Notes: generated by a model from the sequence alone, not told the origin. A stretch of DNA of 64,000 bases from Mytilisepta virgata (GCA_028015205.1 JAPWFG010000026.1:2108001-2172000); one strand, 5' to 3'. Counted from the first letter of the stretch, positions 46,465-58,514 are shown. Numbers and translations: made by a program.

Positions 46465-49400
46465 CTAAAATTAAAGTGCAACAAAATAGTTTTTTTTTTG
46501 TATTTAAAACAAAATTATTTTTATTACCCTCACATATATTCATCGTTTGTACAATTTACCAATATCAACCATTATTTTTTTTATTTTTTTCCGTTGTGGT
46601 AAAATATATTATTATGAACATGTTGATTACTAGCAGCTGTTTTAGAATCGGTTGATTGATATACTGTAAATTCAGAAATTATTCGATTTTGTCATTTTAG
46701 AGCAAAATGCGATTTCAATTTTTGCGATATTGAGAAAAATCTCGCTTCATTCATATAAAAATTCCAAAATGCGAGTTTAAATTATTGCGACTACAACCCT
46801 GTCGCATTTTGCGCAATAATAAAAACATCGCAATAATTTCCGGATTTACAGTATTTCGTATTCTGCGCTGTAATTGCATGCCCTCCTAAACCATCTTGGC
46901 TGACTTCTTGTTTATGCTAGGTCTTTACACCATAGTTTTAGTTTTTATTTTGTTCATTTATGTACCCGTTATATAAAGAAAATACCCAATTTTATAGTTT
47001 TAAATGATGAACAAAAGCTTTGTTGCTAATGATTTGAAGGATAATTTTTTTATATCACAAGTGGCTTAGCTATTGCCCCGTTATTTTATGAAAGAGATAA
47101 TTTATTGGAAGGATTTGTTCCCCCTGAATCACTTTTGTCTTCTTTGTCTTGTCTTAATTTAATGGTACATGCATTGTATGTTGAAATATATGTTTATTTG
47201 TTATTTTAATTACTAAGCTCAGTAATGGGCTCTATGATTAGTTAATAAAATTTGTTTGTTTGTTTGTTTCATTGATTTACGTCTTTTGAATTGCTCCTGG
47301 TATTCTCTGCCTTGTGTATTTACTTAAATCTGATTTCATAAATTTTGTATTTAGAAAAAAATTATCTCTCTTCTTATCCCTAGTTTTTATTTTAATAATT
47401 AGAGAAAACGTCCTGATATTACTTGCTTTTAGGGCATTCTAGTTAAATTTTACCTTTTGAAGAGTCTGAACCCAGTAGTTCTTGTATTTGATACAGTTAT
47501 GAAGAATCAAGTGTTCCTTGCAAAAATACTCTCTAGCTGGTTGCAAACTGTTTAGATCAATCATACCATCATTGTTAATGTAACTTCCTTCAGGACATTT
47601 CAGTTTTACTTCCCATCTCCTAACAACGTCGTACTTCCTTTGAATAACAAATAAATCGTCCTCTAATTGACATCTGGCCATGCGCCCTGTATCATTATTA
47701 CCATTCCCCCGCGTCCAGATCTGTACTTGTATAACGTTTTTGTATTTACATAACATAATCTTTTCGCAACCCGTATTATCTACATCAAAGATTGTCATCC
47801 CACGGTAGAGTGATAGTTCTTCTTTGCTTACAGAATATCGTCGCAAGAAATACACAAGCACGTTGCAGAAGAACATTGGAGGGAGAAAGTCAAATTCAAA
47901 ACACAGGATTGGTGAATTTGTGTAGCCAGTGAACTTGTTTGGTAATCGATCAAGGCTGGATGTACGAATCATACTAGGTACACAGTACAATTCTTCACCA
48001 GAATCCGATATAACACCGGCGTACACTACGATGTCGTATTTTTCCATCACATTTAAAATATGGGTTGTATGTGCAGCTAAATTTGGATCCTTTTCATTGA
48101 ACAATACTGTAATCATTCGAATGTCTAAATATCCACTATTTTCATACCTGTCCCAATTTTCCTGCAAGTGATCAAGCTGAAAAGATTTTGCACCTACTAT
48201 GCATTTTAATGCATTAACAAACCACTGAGGAGAAAGAATAATATATTCCGGAATATCATCAAAGAAAATATAACTACCCATATCGTGTTGTGTTTTAAGA
48301 AACCTATGGAGTTCCTTTGAACTGGAAATAGGTGATAATAACTCTTCGTTGACTTCTTTAAGCTTATCATATGGCATAATCGGTTGACCCAATCCTCTTA
48401 ATTCATCTAGTTTATTTTCAAGAGGAATCCAATTGAGCGAGACGTCTATTCCCCAATTATCCTGTTTTTTAGCGATGCTGATTATATAATCACGAAGCTT
48501 TTCTAATGTATCGTCCGAATCATTCGTATTTGACAAGGTAAACAGCTTCCGGAAGTGTGTTCTTAATATGTTCTCTCCAACTGCTTGGCAGAGTTGTCCT
48601 GCGTAACCTCTGATATGGTTTTCTATATTCCCCTAAATGTAATGGTATATATTTTAAAAAAAATTAATTTATACAAAGGCGACTGTAGACTATAAATAAA
48701 GAGGACAAATATACCTAAGGAGTAAAACAAAAAAAAACACAATCCATTAGACAGACAAACCCGGGATGAGATATGAACAACCACAAGCACAAAAAATAAA
48801 AATTGAAAACTAAACAACAATAAACAACACGAACCAGGAGTGAACACAGGTGCTCTGGAAGGTAAGCAGTTCCTGCTCCGTATACGGCACCCGTGGTGAA
48901 GTTCAACAAAGTCAATCCTGTGGTAGCACCAAATCGGCGGAGGTGCATGAAATGTATGACAGTGGGAACAGGTCCAGCAGAAACTTCGATATTGGAACAC
49001 TGTAACGGTCAATCAATTTATGATGACGACCGTAAAATTTCCTTAGTGATCCTGTTGACATCAACTTATTACTTGATAAAACCATGGTTTTGTGACAACA
49101 GTAATCCTCTTTGTCGAAAGTCGTGGTAACTCATGGATGCCATTGAATATCGGATAAGCTAAGAAAAGTAGAAGCCATATGCAGGCGATGCTGGTACGTT
49201 GCTACTCAAGAATAAACGAAAAACTGAATTAAATGAAAGGTCAGAAATGACATACCAATCAATCAACGCAACCGTTCAGAAGGAATCCCTGACAATAAAT
49301 AGTATAAAGGAGAAAAAACACAGACAACAATACACATGGAATCAGAATAGGTTTGGTATAGACATTGAACAGTGGTTGGGTAAAACAGATTCATGGGTAA

Positions 49401-52400
49401 ACACCACCTATATTGCAGACGGTTAAACGTAAAACGTTCCAAACCACATGCATACGAGTTTCATGTTAGAAATCTGAAATTCGTGTTTATAATATACGAA
49501 CATGAAAATTACAAAACTATTATGGTTTTTGAGTAGGTAAAAAATAGGTAGCAAAACAGTTAAAACTACAGTTTGTAGTACTGACTGTTACGCACAGCAT
49601 AACAGATCCCCCCCCCCCACATCGTCCACCAAATGCCAGCGCCAGTGTGGCCCAAATATAAATTTTTACGCAAGTAGGCATTTTATGATTCATTTTTCTA
49701 CTTAGATGGCGGCCATCTTTCATTTTTCAAAATGGTCATCTATACTATTGTCGACGGTGCTGAACGTTTCTACGCTAAAATTTGAGCTGTCCAGATATTT
49801 TTCTATTTTTGTAACTTTGAAGGCAGCCATTTTGAAAAAAAGGCGACCATCTTGCATTTTTTATGTAACGAGGTACAACTTCAGATAGAGTTTTATTTTT
49901 GTGCTAAGTTTGGTTTCAATGGATTGAGCTGTTTCCGAATAAATAACAATCCAAAGATACCAATATTAGATATAGTAAATTTAAACTATGCTGTATACGA
50001 CGCATTTCAAGGAGTTACCTCTCATCAGCAGCATTAAAACCGAAACATTTGGAAGACCAAAAACCAAACTTATATTAAATAAGAAGTACGAAAACACTCC
50101 CGCGCAAAGCGGTTACTAAAGAAAGAATAATGAGAATAATAATAGTGAAGAAAAGGACAAATATACACAAAGAGCAATTAAAAAAAAAACGTAATCCATT
50201 GGACAGACCCGGGAAGACAAATAAACAACCGCAAGCACAACAAATAAACACAGAAAACTAAAAAACAATGAACAACACCTATAAAAACCAGAGGTGAACC
50301 CAGGTGCTCCGGAAAGGTAAGCAGTTCCTGAAAGAAACAGAATAAAAATCATATATGCCTCCGATACTTTGTCCTGGGAACTTAATTAAAAAATATAAGT
50401 ACTCGGTAAATTCTTGATCAACATTATTATCTTTTTATTTACTTATTTGAAAATATAACTATAGCCACATTTTCCTCGTATCAAATTCATATGATAATTT
50501 AAAAATATACTTAATTCATTCTATTTACTGATTTATGTATCTTTCCCCATTTTGTGAAAATAAAAAAAATCCATTTCTTTTGAAAAGAATTTATTTACCG
50601 TATATTAATGTATAATTAAAGTTGAATATCGAATATCGAATTCCGAATTTATGATATTGAATGTTGAATTTCGGATTTAGAACTTCGGATATTATAATAT
50701 CTGACATTGCTACATTATTATATTTCATCCTAAAATAACAATCCAAAGATACTTATATTAGATACAGTAAATTTATACTATGCTGTATACGACGCATTTC
50801 AAGGAGTTACCTCTCATCAGCAGCATTAAAACCACAACATTTGGAAGACCAAAAACCAAACTTATTTTAAAACAAGAAGTACTCTTAACCAAAACTCCAA
50901 AATAGAAAGCCAAATTCCATCTAAGGAGATCTACCATGTGCAATACAAGGAATGAACCCTTAGTAATTCTATTATTTTTGAATTTTGCTAAATACTGGTA
51001 ATTTCTATAACAAATCAATGAATAATCGTGTCAGACAAGTCTGACGACTGGGTTGTCGAATACCCTCGGGAACCTAGGGTCCACCATGCAGAGGCATCAT
51101 CCCAGGAGTTTCAAAATAACAATCCAAAGATACAGTAAATTTATACTATGCTGTATACGACGCATTTCAAGGAGTTACCTCTCATCAGCAGAATTAAAAC
51201 CAAAAATGACCAAAAAGTAATTTTTGGTATTTCCATTGTGAGTTTGGATATTTGTCAACTGGAAAATGTTACGTTATTTTATTGATGTAAAAATTCATAA
51301 AATTATTAAATATTTTGATGTCATGTATGAATCATATTTTTTTGGGATGAAAAACAGTTCTTGTAAAAAAGGCCAATTACGTGTAGAAGCATTCTGAAAG
51401 TGGATTTTTTGTCCTAAATACATGTTAATTTACAAATGTTAAATTCATTTTATAATACTAAATAAAGATATCGTTGTAATTTTTGACTACATATCTCGAT
51501 AATTTTCATTTGAAACATAAAATATCACAAATAAATAAGGATACATAGACAAAAGGTCGAGAATTCCATAAAAAAGGACCAGTCCGGGACTAAAGAGTCG
51601 CCGGATCAAACCGTACGCTCTTTACTTGTTTACATTTTGCTTTAGATTCTCTACCTTTAAATGTTTGAAAAGAATATCTTGATACAATGGTGTATCTTCT
51701 TTCTTATTTCTTTTAATTTTCCTTATAGTCTAAAACTTACAAAAAGGGTACGGTGATTCAGTGTCGGTTTCGGTATTATACTTGAAATGGGCTGGGGCGT
51801 AATACATATATAATTGATTGGGTAGTACTGAAAATAGATTGGGGCGAGAACAAAATGGGTTGGTATGTACCGAAAATAGATCGGAGCATACTAAAAATGG
51901 GGGGAGGGGGGGGGGGGGGGGGGTAATAGCATAATAGCAAAATGGAATGTGGGCAAATCGTCTGTTATTAGGCATTTGCAGTTTGGTATGTGAATCGTAA
52001 ATGTATTATAAGTACCTCAATCTTGTCTGTATGCGTGGCCACAGGAATTATTGAAGGATTTAAGTAGCCATCCTGATTTTCATTTGCTTCTCCGTAACAA
52101 TGAACACTACTGCTCCAGAACTGTAAATAACCTTTAAAAATAGATGCACATAATAACTTTTTTATAATGTTTATATAAGTGATGCAAGAACAGGTCGACA
52201 TTGGGCGGTTGGTGAGGGTATCGGAAGATAGGAGAACTGACACAATGACTTATAGTGTCTCCTCTGCAAAATTCGAGTACATTCCATAATTCTTAGAAAT
52301 TTCATGAAATGAACTTTTCACTGTATGAACTCCACAACTTCCGATTTCCTTAAATTGGAATTCAAACGTAAATTCTAAATAAACAGATGTACAATCTCTT

Positions 52401-53652
52401 ACTTTTTAATTTTCCGTAACACATTTTCCGCGTGGATTGAGTTATAATAATTATTTTTGGAGATAACAGATTTACTACATAAATTTAGGAAGCTCCCATC
52501 ACGTGATCACAATCCACTATATTTTTACTTGATTTAAATGTACCCCTTAAACGTAATTTGTTTTTGTTGCTCCTGAAGTCAACCGAATCGACATTCATTT
52601 TGCATCTTATTTTCAAGCTCTTAATTTGACCATTTGTTAAGCGATGACCTCAAAAGCCTGACTGATCATTGAAATAACTTTCTGAGGTCTTTTATACTTT
52701 GGCAACCGATTTCTAGATGAAAAACTCTGGACTTCAATACTATTCTGTACATTTAAAATAACTATTAGGTATGTCTTAATAGTCATCATGAATAAAACAT
52801 TCAGAAACAAAACTTGCTCAGATTCTGCAACGTCACATTTGTTTGTGGTGACGTAAAATGTGATGCAAAATCAATAAATTGCACACAAAAATTGGAAAAT
52901 CAGTTCTCCTAAAATTTCAGTGATATTTCAACATTGAAAAGACAATAATTCATTACGACTATTGGAAAAAAAGGTAGTGTAATACTTTAAACTCTCATTT
53001 TAATGAAACAATCGACATTTTTACGGAGAACCACTTGCAGTTTGAAAAAAAACATACAGTAAGCCAATATGGAAACTCTTAAAAATGTATGTGTAAGTTT
53101 AGATTGATGTTATCAAATGAGAAAATATCTACGTCATTGTCCTTTTCATATGTAACAACGAGAAATCTATAATTATTTCATGCAAGAGAAAAATGATTAA
53201 AACAAATATACCCGCAGCATCTTCTAACGGATTCTCCATAATGTTAACTGAATGACTGGCATTTTGTCGCACAGACGTTACATCCTTCACTGGTTTACTT
53301 ATGTCTGTCACCAAGAGTACAATGCAATTACGAGACAAAAATAATTGGTGCGTAGGGTAATATTCAACATAACCAGCAAAATCCCAGAGTGAAACATGTA
53401 CTTTCTCACTACGGTCAACTGGAAGATCTGATGAACAGAGCTTTTTCAAGTCTGTTACTGCTGTCGTTCTCTCTTGTTCTTTTTTAGTAGATGCGATTCC
53501 TCTCTTTAAAGAGTCTGCAGCTTTTGATATTACCGAGGTAAGCGATTTTGTTGGGTGTTTCGTGTGCCTAACGTTTTTACGAAGTTCTTCATACTCAGGT
53601 GACTCAACAATTCTTTGATATAATCTTGTATTTCTTCGTTTCTCTTCATTAT
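45976..53652 (-). CDS. ROCO-family protein: ROC GTPase, COR and DZIP3-type HEPN domains (5' part missing)
   Basis: Four minus-strand exons join in frame: 53652-53212, 52131-52016, 48632-47454 and 46464-45976. The product begins inside a ROC (Ras-of-complex) GTPase domain with G3 motif DFAG and G4 motif THTDKIE. It then has a COR domain (WIPLENKLDELRGLG ... EYIILSPQWFVNALKC) and ends in a domain resembling the HEPN domain of DZIP3 (VLYDLAKH, CDVTYLYQELRQ, IGDDLERIRMNRNRLQH). ROC-COR modules bind GTP and dimerise; HEPN domains contribute RNA cleavage or protein interaction. A role as cytosolic immune or stress receptor is inferred from related bivalve proteins. The P-loop exon and start codon are not found upstream on this strand. 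The 3' end may be the TAA at 45976 or may continue from a donor at 45990. Confidence 0.82.
46661..46854. mobile_element. 194-bp terminal-inverted-repeat element (TA flanked)
   Basis: Ends ATACTGTAAATTCAGAAATT and, reverse complemented, ATACTGTAAATCCGGAAATT. A TA just inside each end may be the target duplication, as for Tc1/mariner-type insertions. The interior is rich in gcgat and cgcat. It lies in the intron between the HEPN and COR exons. Confidence 0.75.
47454..48632 (-). CDS. ROCO exon: end of ROC and entire COR domain
   Basis: 393 codons from acceptor acatttag to donor gtaaaa. The reading frame starts GNIENHIRGYAGQL, before the first internal Met. COR landmarks are SLNWIPLENKLDEL, FLKTQHDMGSYIFFDDIPEY and ILSPQWFVNALKCIVG. 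If the donor is not used, the frame stops 12 bases into the intron at 47439-47441 after VKFN. Confidence 0.85.
48665..49010 (-). pseudogene. RT-element tail, uninterrupted relative of 13115-14850
   Basis: On the minus strand: cctccgccgatttggtgcta, gactttgttgaacttcacc, acgggtgccgtatacggagc and the tail ttgtgcttgtggttgttcat. It provides the empty site for the TTAA element. It lies in the ROCO intron 48633-52015. Confidence 0.7.
49938..50080 (+). repeat. Dispersed repeat family A, copy
   Basis: Complete core from ataacaatccaaagatacc through cattaaaaccgaaacatttg. See 770. Confidence 0.7.
50115..50345 (-). pseudogene. RT-element tail remnant
   Basis: Minus strand: ggaactgcttacctttccgg, cctgggttcacctctggttt and ttgtgcttgcggttgtttat. 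Confidence 0.65.
50735..50930 (+). repeat. Dispersed repeat family A, long copy
   Basis: Core plus tail (agaagtactcttaacc, gaaagccaaattcc), matching the tail of the copy at 770. Confidence 0.7.
50931..51113 (-). repeat. Dispersed repeat family C, fragment
   Basis: Minus strand: ctgggatgatgcctctgcat, tcccgagggtattcgac and gttatagaaattaccagt. It includes a 7-bp hairpin GTCAGAC-AA-GTCTGAC. It lies between two family A copies. Confidence 0.55.
51115..51205 (+). repeat. Dispersed repeat family A, copy
   Basis: ataacaatccaaagatacag ... cgcatttcaaggagttacc. A short internal piece is missing compared with 49938. Confidence 0.65.
51206..52015. other. ROCO intron sequence, no other feature
   Basis: Contains a long G run (51900-51925). 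Confidence 0.4.
52016..52131 (-). CDS. ROCO exon with ROC G4 motif
   Basis: Starts at acceptor tttttaaag. This choice keeps frame with the previous exon and gives GYLQFWSSSVHCYGEAN. The more pyrimidine-rich AG 11 bases further on would run into a stop in this phase. Ends in IPVATHTDKIE, phase 0, at donor gtactt. Confidence 0.8.
53212..53652 (-). CDS. ROCO exon with ROC G3 motif
   Basis: The acceptor ctttcaatttcag lies just above 53652. The first two bases complete a split codon, then 146 codons follow and one base is left at the donor gtatat. Key motif is VSLWDFAGYVEYYPTHQLF, typical of ROC domains. A preceding Lys/Arg-rich stretch (EKRRNTRLYQRIVESPEY) is the usual insert between G2 and G3 in bivalve ROC proteins. 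Confidence 0.85.
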
Positions 53653-53891
53653 CTGAAATTGAAAGCTTCTTTGATGATAATTGGGATAATGTCACCATCA
53701 TAAATTGGCACTGACATAAATAATATAGGGTCATTGTCATTGTCAGTTCACTTTTAAACATGTTTTCAGTATTACCGAAATAGGAATAATGACATTTTGT
53801 TTTCTGATACGGACTACGGATAACAAATCTAATAACGTCAGTATCAGAAAAAAAACAAACTAGAAATACTGTGAGCAAAGCTCACTACTTG

Positions 53892-54628
53892 ATACCCCCG
53901 ACTTATATATATACATGAAAGGAAATGTCAATATTTTGGATAGGAAAACTCCAACAGCAGTGAGATAAGTTTCATCAAATTCCATTCAGTGGTGTAGGAG
54001 GAGTTGCGGATAACATATTGGAGCCCCGTATCACAATGAATGGCAAAGTCCATATGTTGGTATGGGAAACCCCAAATGTTGGTCAGATCAAAATCTAAAA
54101 TAAGAGGTGCATTACAACATCATGTAATAAAGATCCTCTGAAAGTTTCATCAAATTCCATACAGTGGTTTAGGCGGAGTTGCGGATGGCATCATTGTACC
54201 TCTATCACAATGAATGTCAAAGTCCATGTTTTGGTATGGGTAACCTTAAATATTCATGAGATCAAAATCTAAAATAGGAGGTGCACTATGGCATCATGTA
54301 ATAAAGATCTTCTGAAAGTTTCATCAAATTCCATACGATGGTTTAGGAGGAGTTGCGGATGGCATCATGGTACCCCCATCACATTGAAAGTCAAATCCAT
54401 GTTTTTCTATGGGAAACCCAAAAATTGGTCCGGGCAAATTCTAAAATAAGAGGTGCACAATGCCATCATGGGATGAAGATTCTTTGAAAGTTTCATCAAA
54501 TTCCATTCAATAGTTTAGGAGGAGTTGCGGATACAAAGGTTGGACGAACGGACGGACGAACGGCCGGACGGACGGACGAACGGTCGGACACAACGAATAC
54601 TATACACCCCGCTTTTTAGCGGGGGTAT
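53892..54628. mobile_element. Element with ATACCCCCG ends, ~174-bp tandem units and terminal hairpin
   Basis: Ends ATACCCCCG (53892) and CGGGGGTAT (54620-54628) are inverted. Inside, the phrase tttcatcaaattccat recurs at 53970, 54145, 54319 and about 54491, a 172-175-bp period. Next come tandem cggacgga copies (54545-54590), then a stem-loop CCCCGCT-TTTT-AGCGGGG at the right end. It lies just upstream of the ROC exon. Confidence 0.7.
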
Positions 54629-55490
54629 AAAAAAGGTAACAAATGACATTCCAATCAATCAACTCCATCCAAAACAGAACTCTGGACTACCAAATAAGAT
54701 AAAGGACGAAAACACACAAACATAAACACAACAGAGAGTCAGGAAAACATGTCTTGGTGGTGGGGGTTAAGACACTGTTATGGTGTATTAAACATACTAT
54801 CAAAGCCAATACCGTATAATTAGTAACATGGTAATCGCTTGTTAGAACTTCGAGAATAGTTGCTGGTTGGATGCTGTGACTCTATCAAACGAAAAAGTCA
54901 AAAATAACACTCCCACAATCAGTGATGTCTCGTCATTTGTCTATATCGACAAAAGAATACGGAAGTAATAAGGATCCAAAGGCCGATTTAAATCTATTAG
55001 CAAAATCAATGAAATAAAGATATAAAGATATAACTCGCAGAATAAAAAAAAACAATAGAAAACCAATCATAATGAAAAAAGAGAAAATACCATATATTTA
55101 TATAAAAACAATAGAAAAACAGACATAATGAAGAAATGCATTTACATAGAAAACATGAAAGAATAAATCATCACCTGCGAAATTCACGAATATATTGTGG
55201 AAGTATGAACAGTAGCCAATAAGTATACTACAACAAGCGTATTGTTCAAACCGATACTAGTTACAAACCATTGAAAATCACACCAAGGATTAATTTCAAT
55301 TTGTAAAGTAAATTTTAAATCGGTTAATTTTTATGGTTATTTTCATTGTATTATTTTCTATCTTTTCTCGTTCGGCCTTGTTTTAATTTTTATGAATAAT
55401 TTTTACAATAGTAACATTTAAAACTTTAGATTATTTACTATTCATCATAAAAAGAATGTCGGATTCTAAAATCATTCCCGATGATTTTTG
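54629..55490. other. No gene seen
   Basis: A copy of the atcgacaaaagaatacgg motif is at 54945. AT-rich otherwise. Confidence 0.4.
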
Positions 55491-55492
55491 AT

Positions 55493-55791
55493 TTAAGGAT
55501 GATCGCTGGTCTAATAGGAAATAAATAGGATTTGAAATAGGTGTTTTAGTTTGAGAGAACATATGAATAGTGAACAAATAAGCAAGAAAAATATAGGTTC
55601 ATGTGCTCATTTTAGACCTATAAGGCCTTATAAAATTTTGTCAAATACCATTTTAAAGTATATATGATTGAATTATAAAAGAAAAAGTGTGAGTTCATGG
55701 TCAAAAATTTTCATGTTTAAGAAACTGATAAAACCCGAGGATTCCGAAAATCTGACAAAAAGACCAAAACATGACCAGCATGCATCATTAA
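55493..55791 (+). mobile_element. TTAA-flanked element family M, internally deleted copy 5
   Basis: Left end TTAAGGATGATCGCTGGTC; right end GACCAGCATGCATCATTAA. About 100 bases of the usual middle (from gaaaatttgcatg to ggatttcat) are missing. Confidence 0.75.
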
Positions 55792-56334
55792 CAGTACATG
55801 TATTTTTAATTATTAAAAGATGGGCTTGACACTGTAGACAATAAAATCGTTTAAAAAACATATCAAACAAATTTCCAATCGGTAAAATTCTGATTGTATA
55901 ACGATCAAACTTTCACAATCTATCACTTATTTTATAAACTTCCTTCACATGATGCAACAGCGATGCCGGGAAAGTCTTCTAAATCAAGGATTTGTAGAAT
56001 ATTTGGTGTTTTTTCAGTAAATTGTGGTCAAATATCTGCAAAAGAATATCGTAACGACAAAACAGTGAGAAAAGGCCACAAATTCGAAGTCAAAGGAAAA
56101 ATAAGGAGAATGGAACACAACAAACAAAAGTCACAAGAGTACATGTACAAGAATGAAAACCGTATAATAAACTCATCAAAACTAAACAAAACAACACAGA
56201 AACTAAAGCACTAGTGCTTTACTTTTAAATTTTAAATTTCAATTTCCTAAAGTTAGGGATCATCTGCCTGTAATCTATGTAACTGAAACTAAATGGATCA
56301 CCGGCACATCAATATTCGTCTTATTTGGTTTTTG

Positions 56335-56455
56335 GTCTTCCAAATGGTTCGGTTTTAATGCTGCTGATGAGAGGTAACTCCTTGAAATGCGTCGTATACA
56401 GCATAGTATAAATTTACTATATCTAATATTAGTATCTTTGGATTGTTATTTATAA
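56335..56455 (-). repeat. Dispersed repeat family A, minus-strand copy next to RT element
   Basis: Reverse complement of the family core, lying immediately beyond the 3' end of the RT element at 56470-57476 in the same orientation. Confidence 0.7.
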
Positions 56456-56469
56456 CTAGTAAAGTCAAG

Positions 56470-57476
56470 AAATACCAAAGGGATATTCGAAGGAGAGGAA
56501 AATCGAAGAAACTGACAAACTCCGGAGAACAACGAAGACAAGACCAATACATGCACTACAATTAAAAACTAAAAACATAGGAACAACATGGACCCCACCA
56601 AAAAACCGGGGATAGACTTAGGAGCTCCGGAAGAGTAAGCAGTCTCAGCTTCCTGCAGGACACCCGCCATATGCTACCCATGTCAATTCCGGTATGAGGA
56701 TGTAATAACATCAATGGAACAGGTCCAATTTCATTTGGGAAACGTTTGTTTTCATGCCTGTCAACCAAGTCATGATGACGTCCATAAAACTTTTTTAATA
56801 AGGATGACTTCAACGTAGGAGCAACATTTCCCTGTCTGAGCAAATTTTCTGTCAGGAGCCGGGCTCTGTCCTGGAAGTCAATGTATATGTCACAAGATCT
56901 GGAATAACCTATGAGTTGTGAAATATATACTCCATACACCGGCGCTTCTGGAATATGCCGCTCAAAAATGGGATGTTGACGATTGGAAAGTCAAAGTCAT
57001 CCCATTTGTCATCAAGTTTTGTATTCAAACTTCCTCTGGTGTCAATTTCGAGGTGAATGTCAAGATAAAAGTCAGACTTGGCAGTGGTATCCTTAATTTC
57101 GAGCTCACTGGGATAGATGAGATGTAAGAAATTCCCAAAACGTGAATTTTTGAGTGATAAAACATCATCTATGTAGCGGAAGGTGAAATTAAAGGTAAGG
57201 GCTGCCTTCTTCTGTTTTTTCTTAAGAATCGCGTCAAGGAAGGCTGTCTCATATGAGTAAAGGAACAAGACGACCAGGAGTGGCGCACAATTAGTGCCCA
57301 TAGGAATGCCAATTGTGTGTTGGAAAACATGTCCACCAAATTGAACAAATATGTTATCGATCAAACATTTAATCATCAGGACAATTTCGTCTCTATATTT
57401 TTTGTTAGATTTAGAGTGGTTTTTAACTAAGTATGATTTATCTCTAACAGTGACAAGGTATGCGTTCTGCTGTTGC
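56470..57476 (-). mobile_element. Retroelement with reverse transcriptase, frameshifted
   Basis: The minus-strand frame from about 57476 reads NAYLVTVRDKSYLVKN, then GIPMGTNCAP, FRYIDDVLS (YIDD catalytic box) and ELEIKDTTAKSDFYLDIHLE. Near 56935 it shifts frame and continues YGVYISQLIGYSRSCDIY ... KFYGRHHDLVDRH, then a 3' tail (ccggtttttt on the element strand). The RT resembles Penelope-like elements in its PMG and YIDD boxes; this class is inferred. The 5' part and any endonuclease are missing, so it is inactive. Confidence 0.8.
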
Positions 57477-57499
57477 CATTTTTATTTTGAAAGCATCGA

Positions 57500-57670
57500 T
57501 AACAAATCAACCATCTATGATGATTTCAATTTTATAAACTTAACTTCTAATTTTCAGCAGTTACCAAGATCACCAGCCTATTATGTCTACATATCAGATT
57601 TGATTCGTTACTGTTATGTAGACTTTCTCATTGATAAACAATCCTTGTTGACAAGATTTTCTCTCATCGC
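57500..57670 (+). pseudogene. RT fragment in opposite orientation
   Basis: Plus-strand frame AYYVYISDLIRYCYVDFL matches the YISQLIxY block. It stands head to head with the minus-strand element. Confidence 0.6.
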
Positions 57671-58514
57671 AAGTGCCTAAAGACAACCTTTGTCGGTGTA
57701 TTCACTCATATGCTATATTCTCGTCGTACATCACGTGACACAAAACGTCAGGTCACAGCGCATGTCGTCGACGTTACCATGTCAAAACATCAAGGAAACA
57801 TCAAATTTCAAACATTTAAGCAAACAAAAATTTAGAAAGAAATTGATTATAAATAGAAAACTACTACATTATTCTCATCGAAAATACAATTTCAAGTTTT
57901 ATACTTTTACCATAAAACCAAGTTGCATATGATCTCTCTGATTATGATGTGTTTTTTTTTTTGTCTAGAATCCCCCATATTCCAGTAAGATATTTTCTGT
58001 CATAGCGGCCATTCTCACGTCCAAACATATTTCCGTGAATTTGTTCGGACTTTAATGACAGAAATATTATCATTCCTACAGAAAAATGTTGGATAAGGGA
58101 ATTCCAGCCTCGAGATCACATTCTTTATTTTCAGACACTCAGCAAGCCGCGTGTTGACATAAAAATGTGACCCATGAGCCTAAATTCTCCTATCTGACAT
58201 CTTTCTGTGAAAGATAGTTGTACTCTTTAATCTTAATATAGTCATATAACGGTTGTGGTATTTTGTCCTCCATGAAGTCTTGTAGTCTTTAAGTATGGTT
58301 TTAATGGACTTTCCATCTACCGTAATGCAAACGGGTCGTAAAACAATTTGTAACAAATTCAAAATTCATACCGACAAATATATGTATTAAAATACAAATA
58401 TTAAAGTACAAATAGAAGTCATAAATACAAAGTGTTACAGAATATATGTTTACTTTATTTCAAAAGATTGAGCAGTAAAAAATTAATAACTTTGATTTGT
58501 TATTTTTTTTTCAG
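57671..58514. other. No gene recognised before the P-loop exon
   Basis: If the plus-strand ROCO exon belongs to a plus-strand gene, its preceding exon should lie here or further left. None was identified. Confidence 0.35.

Noticed and set aside
48623..49012. Recurring hydrophobic open frames (also 14613, 16078, 50116)
   Set aside because: They look alike because they translate the same T-rich RT-element tail; frames and stops differ between copies.
49852..50037. Repeated peptide NNNPKI..DIVNL..AVYDAFQGV in several family A copies
   Set aside because: It looks protein-like and recurs because the DNA repeat recurs; no start and a stop at the same place in each copy, so coding is not supported.
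52110..52120. Alternative acceptor ttatttacag for the ROC G4 exon
   Set aside because: A better-looking AG, but the phase from the previous exon would run into a TAG; the upstream AG preserves the frame and the GYLQFW motif.
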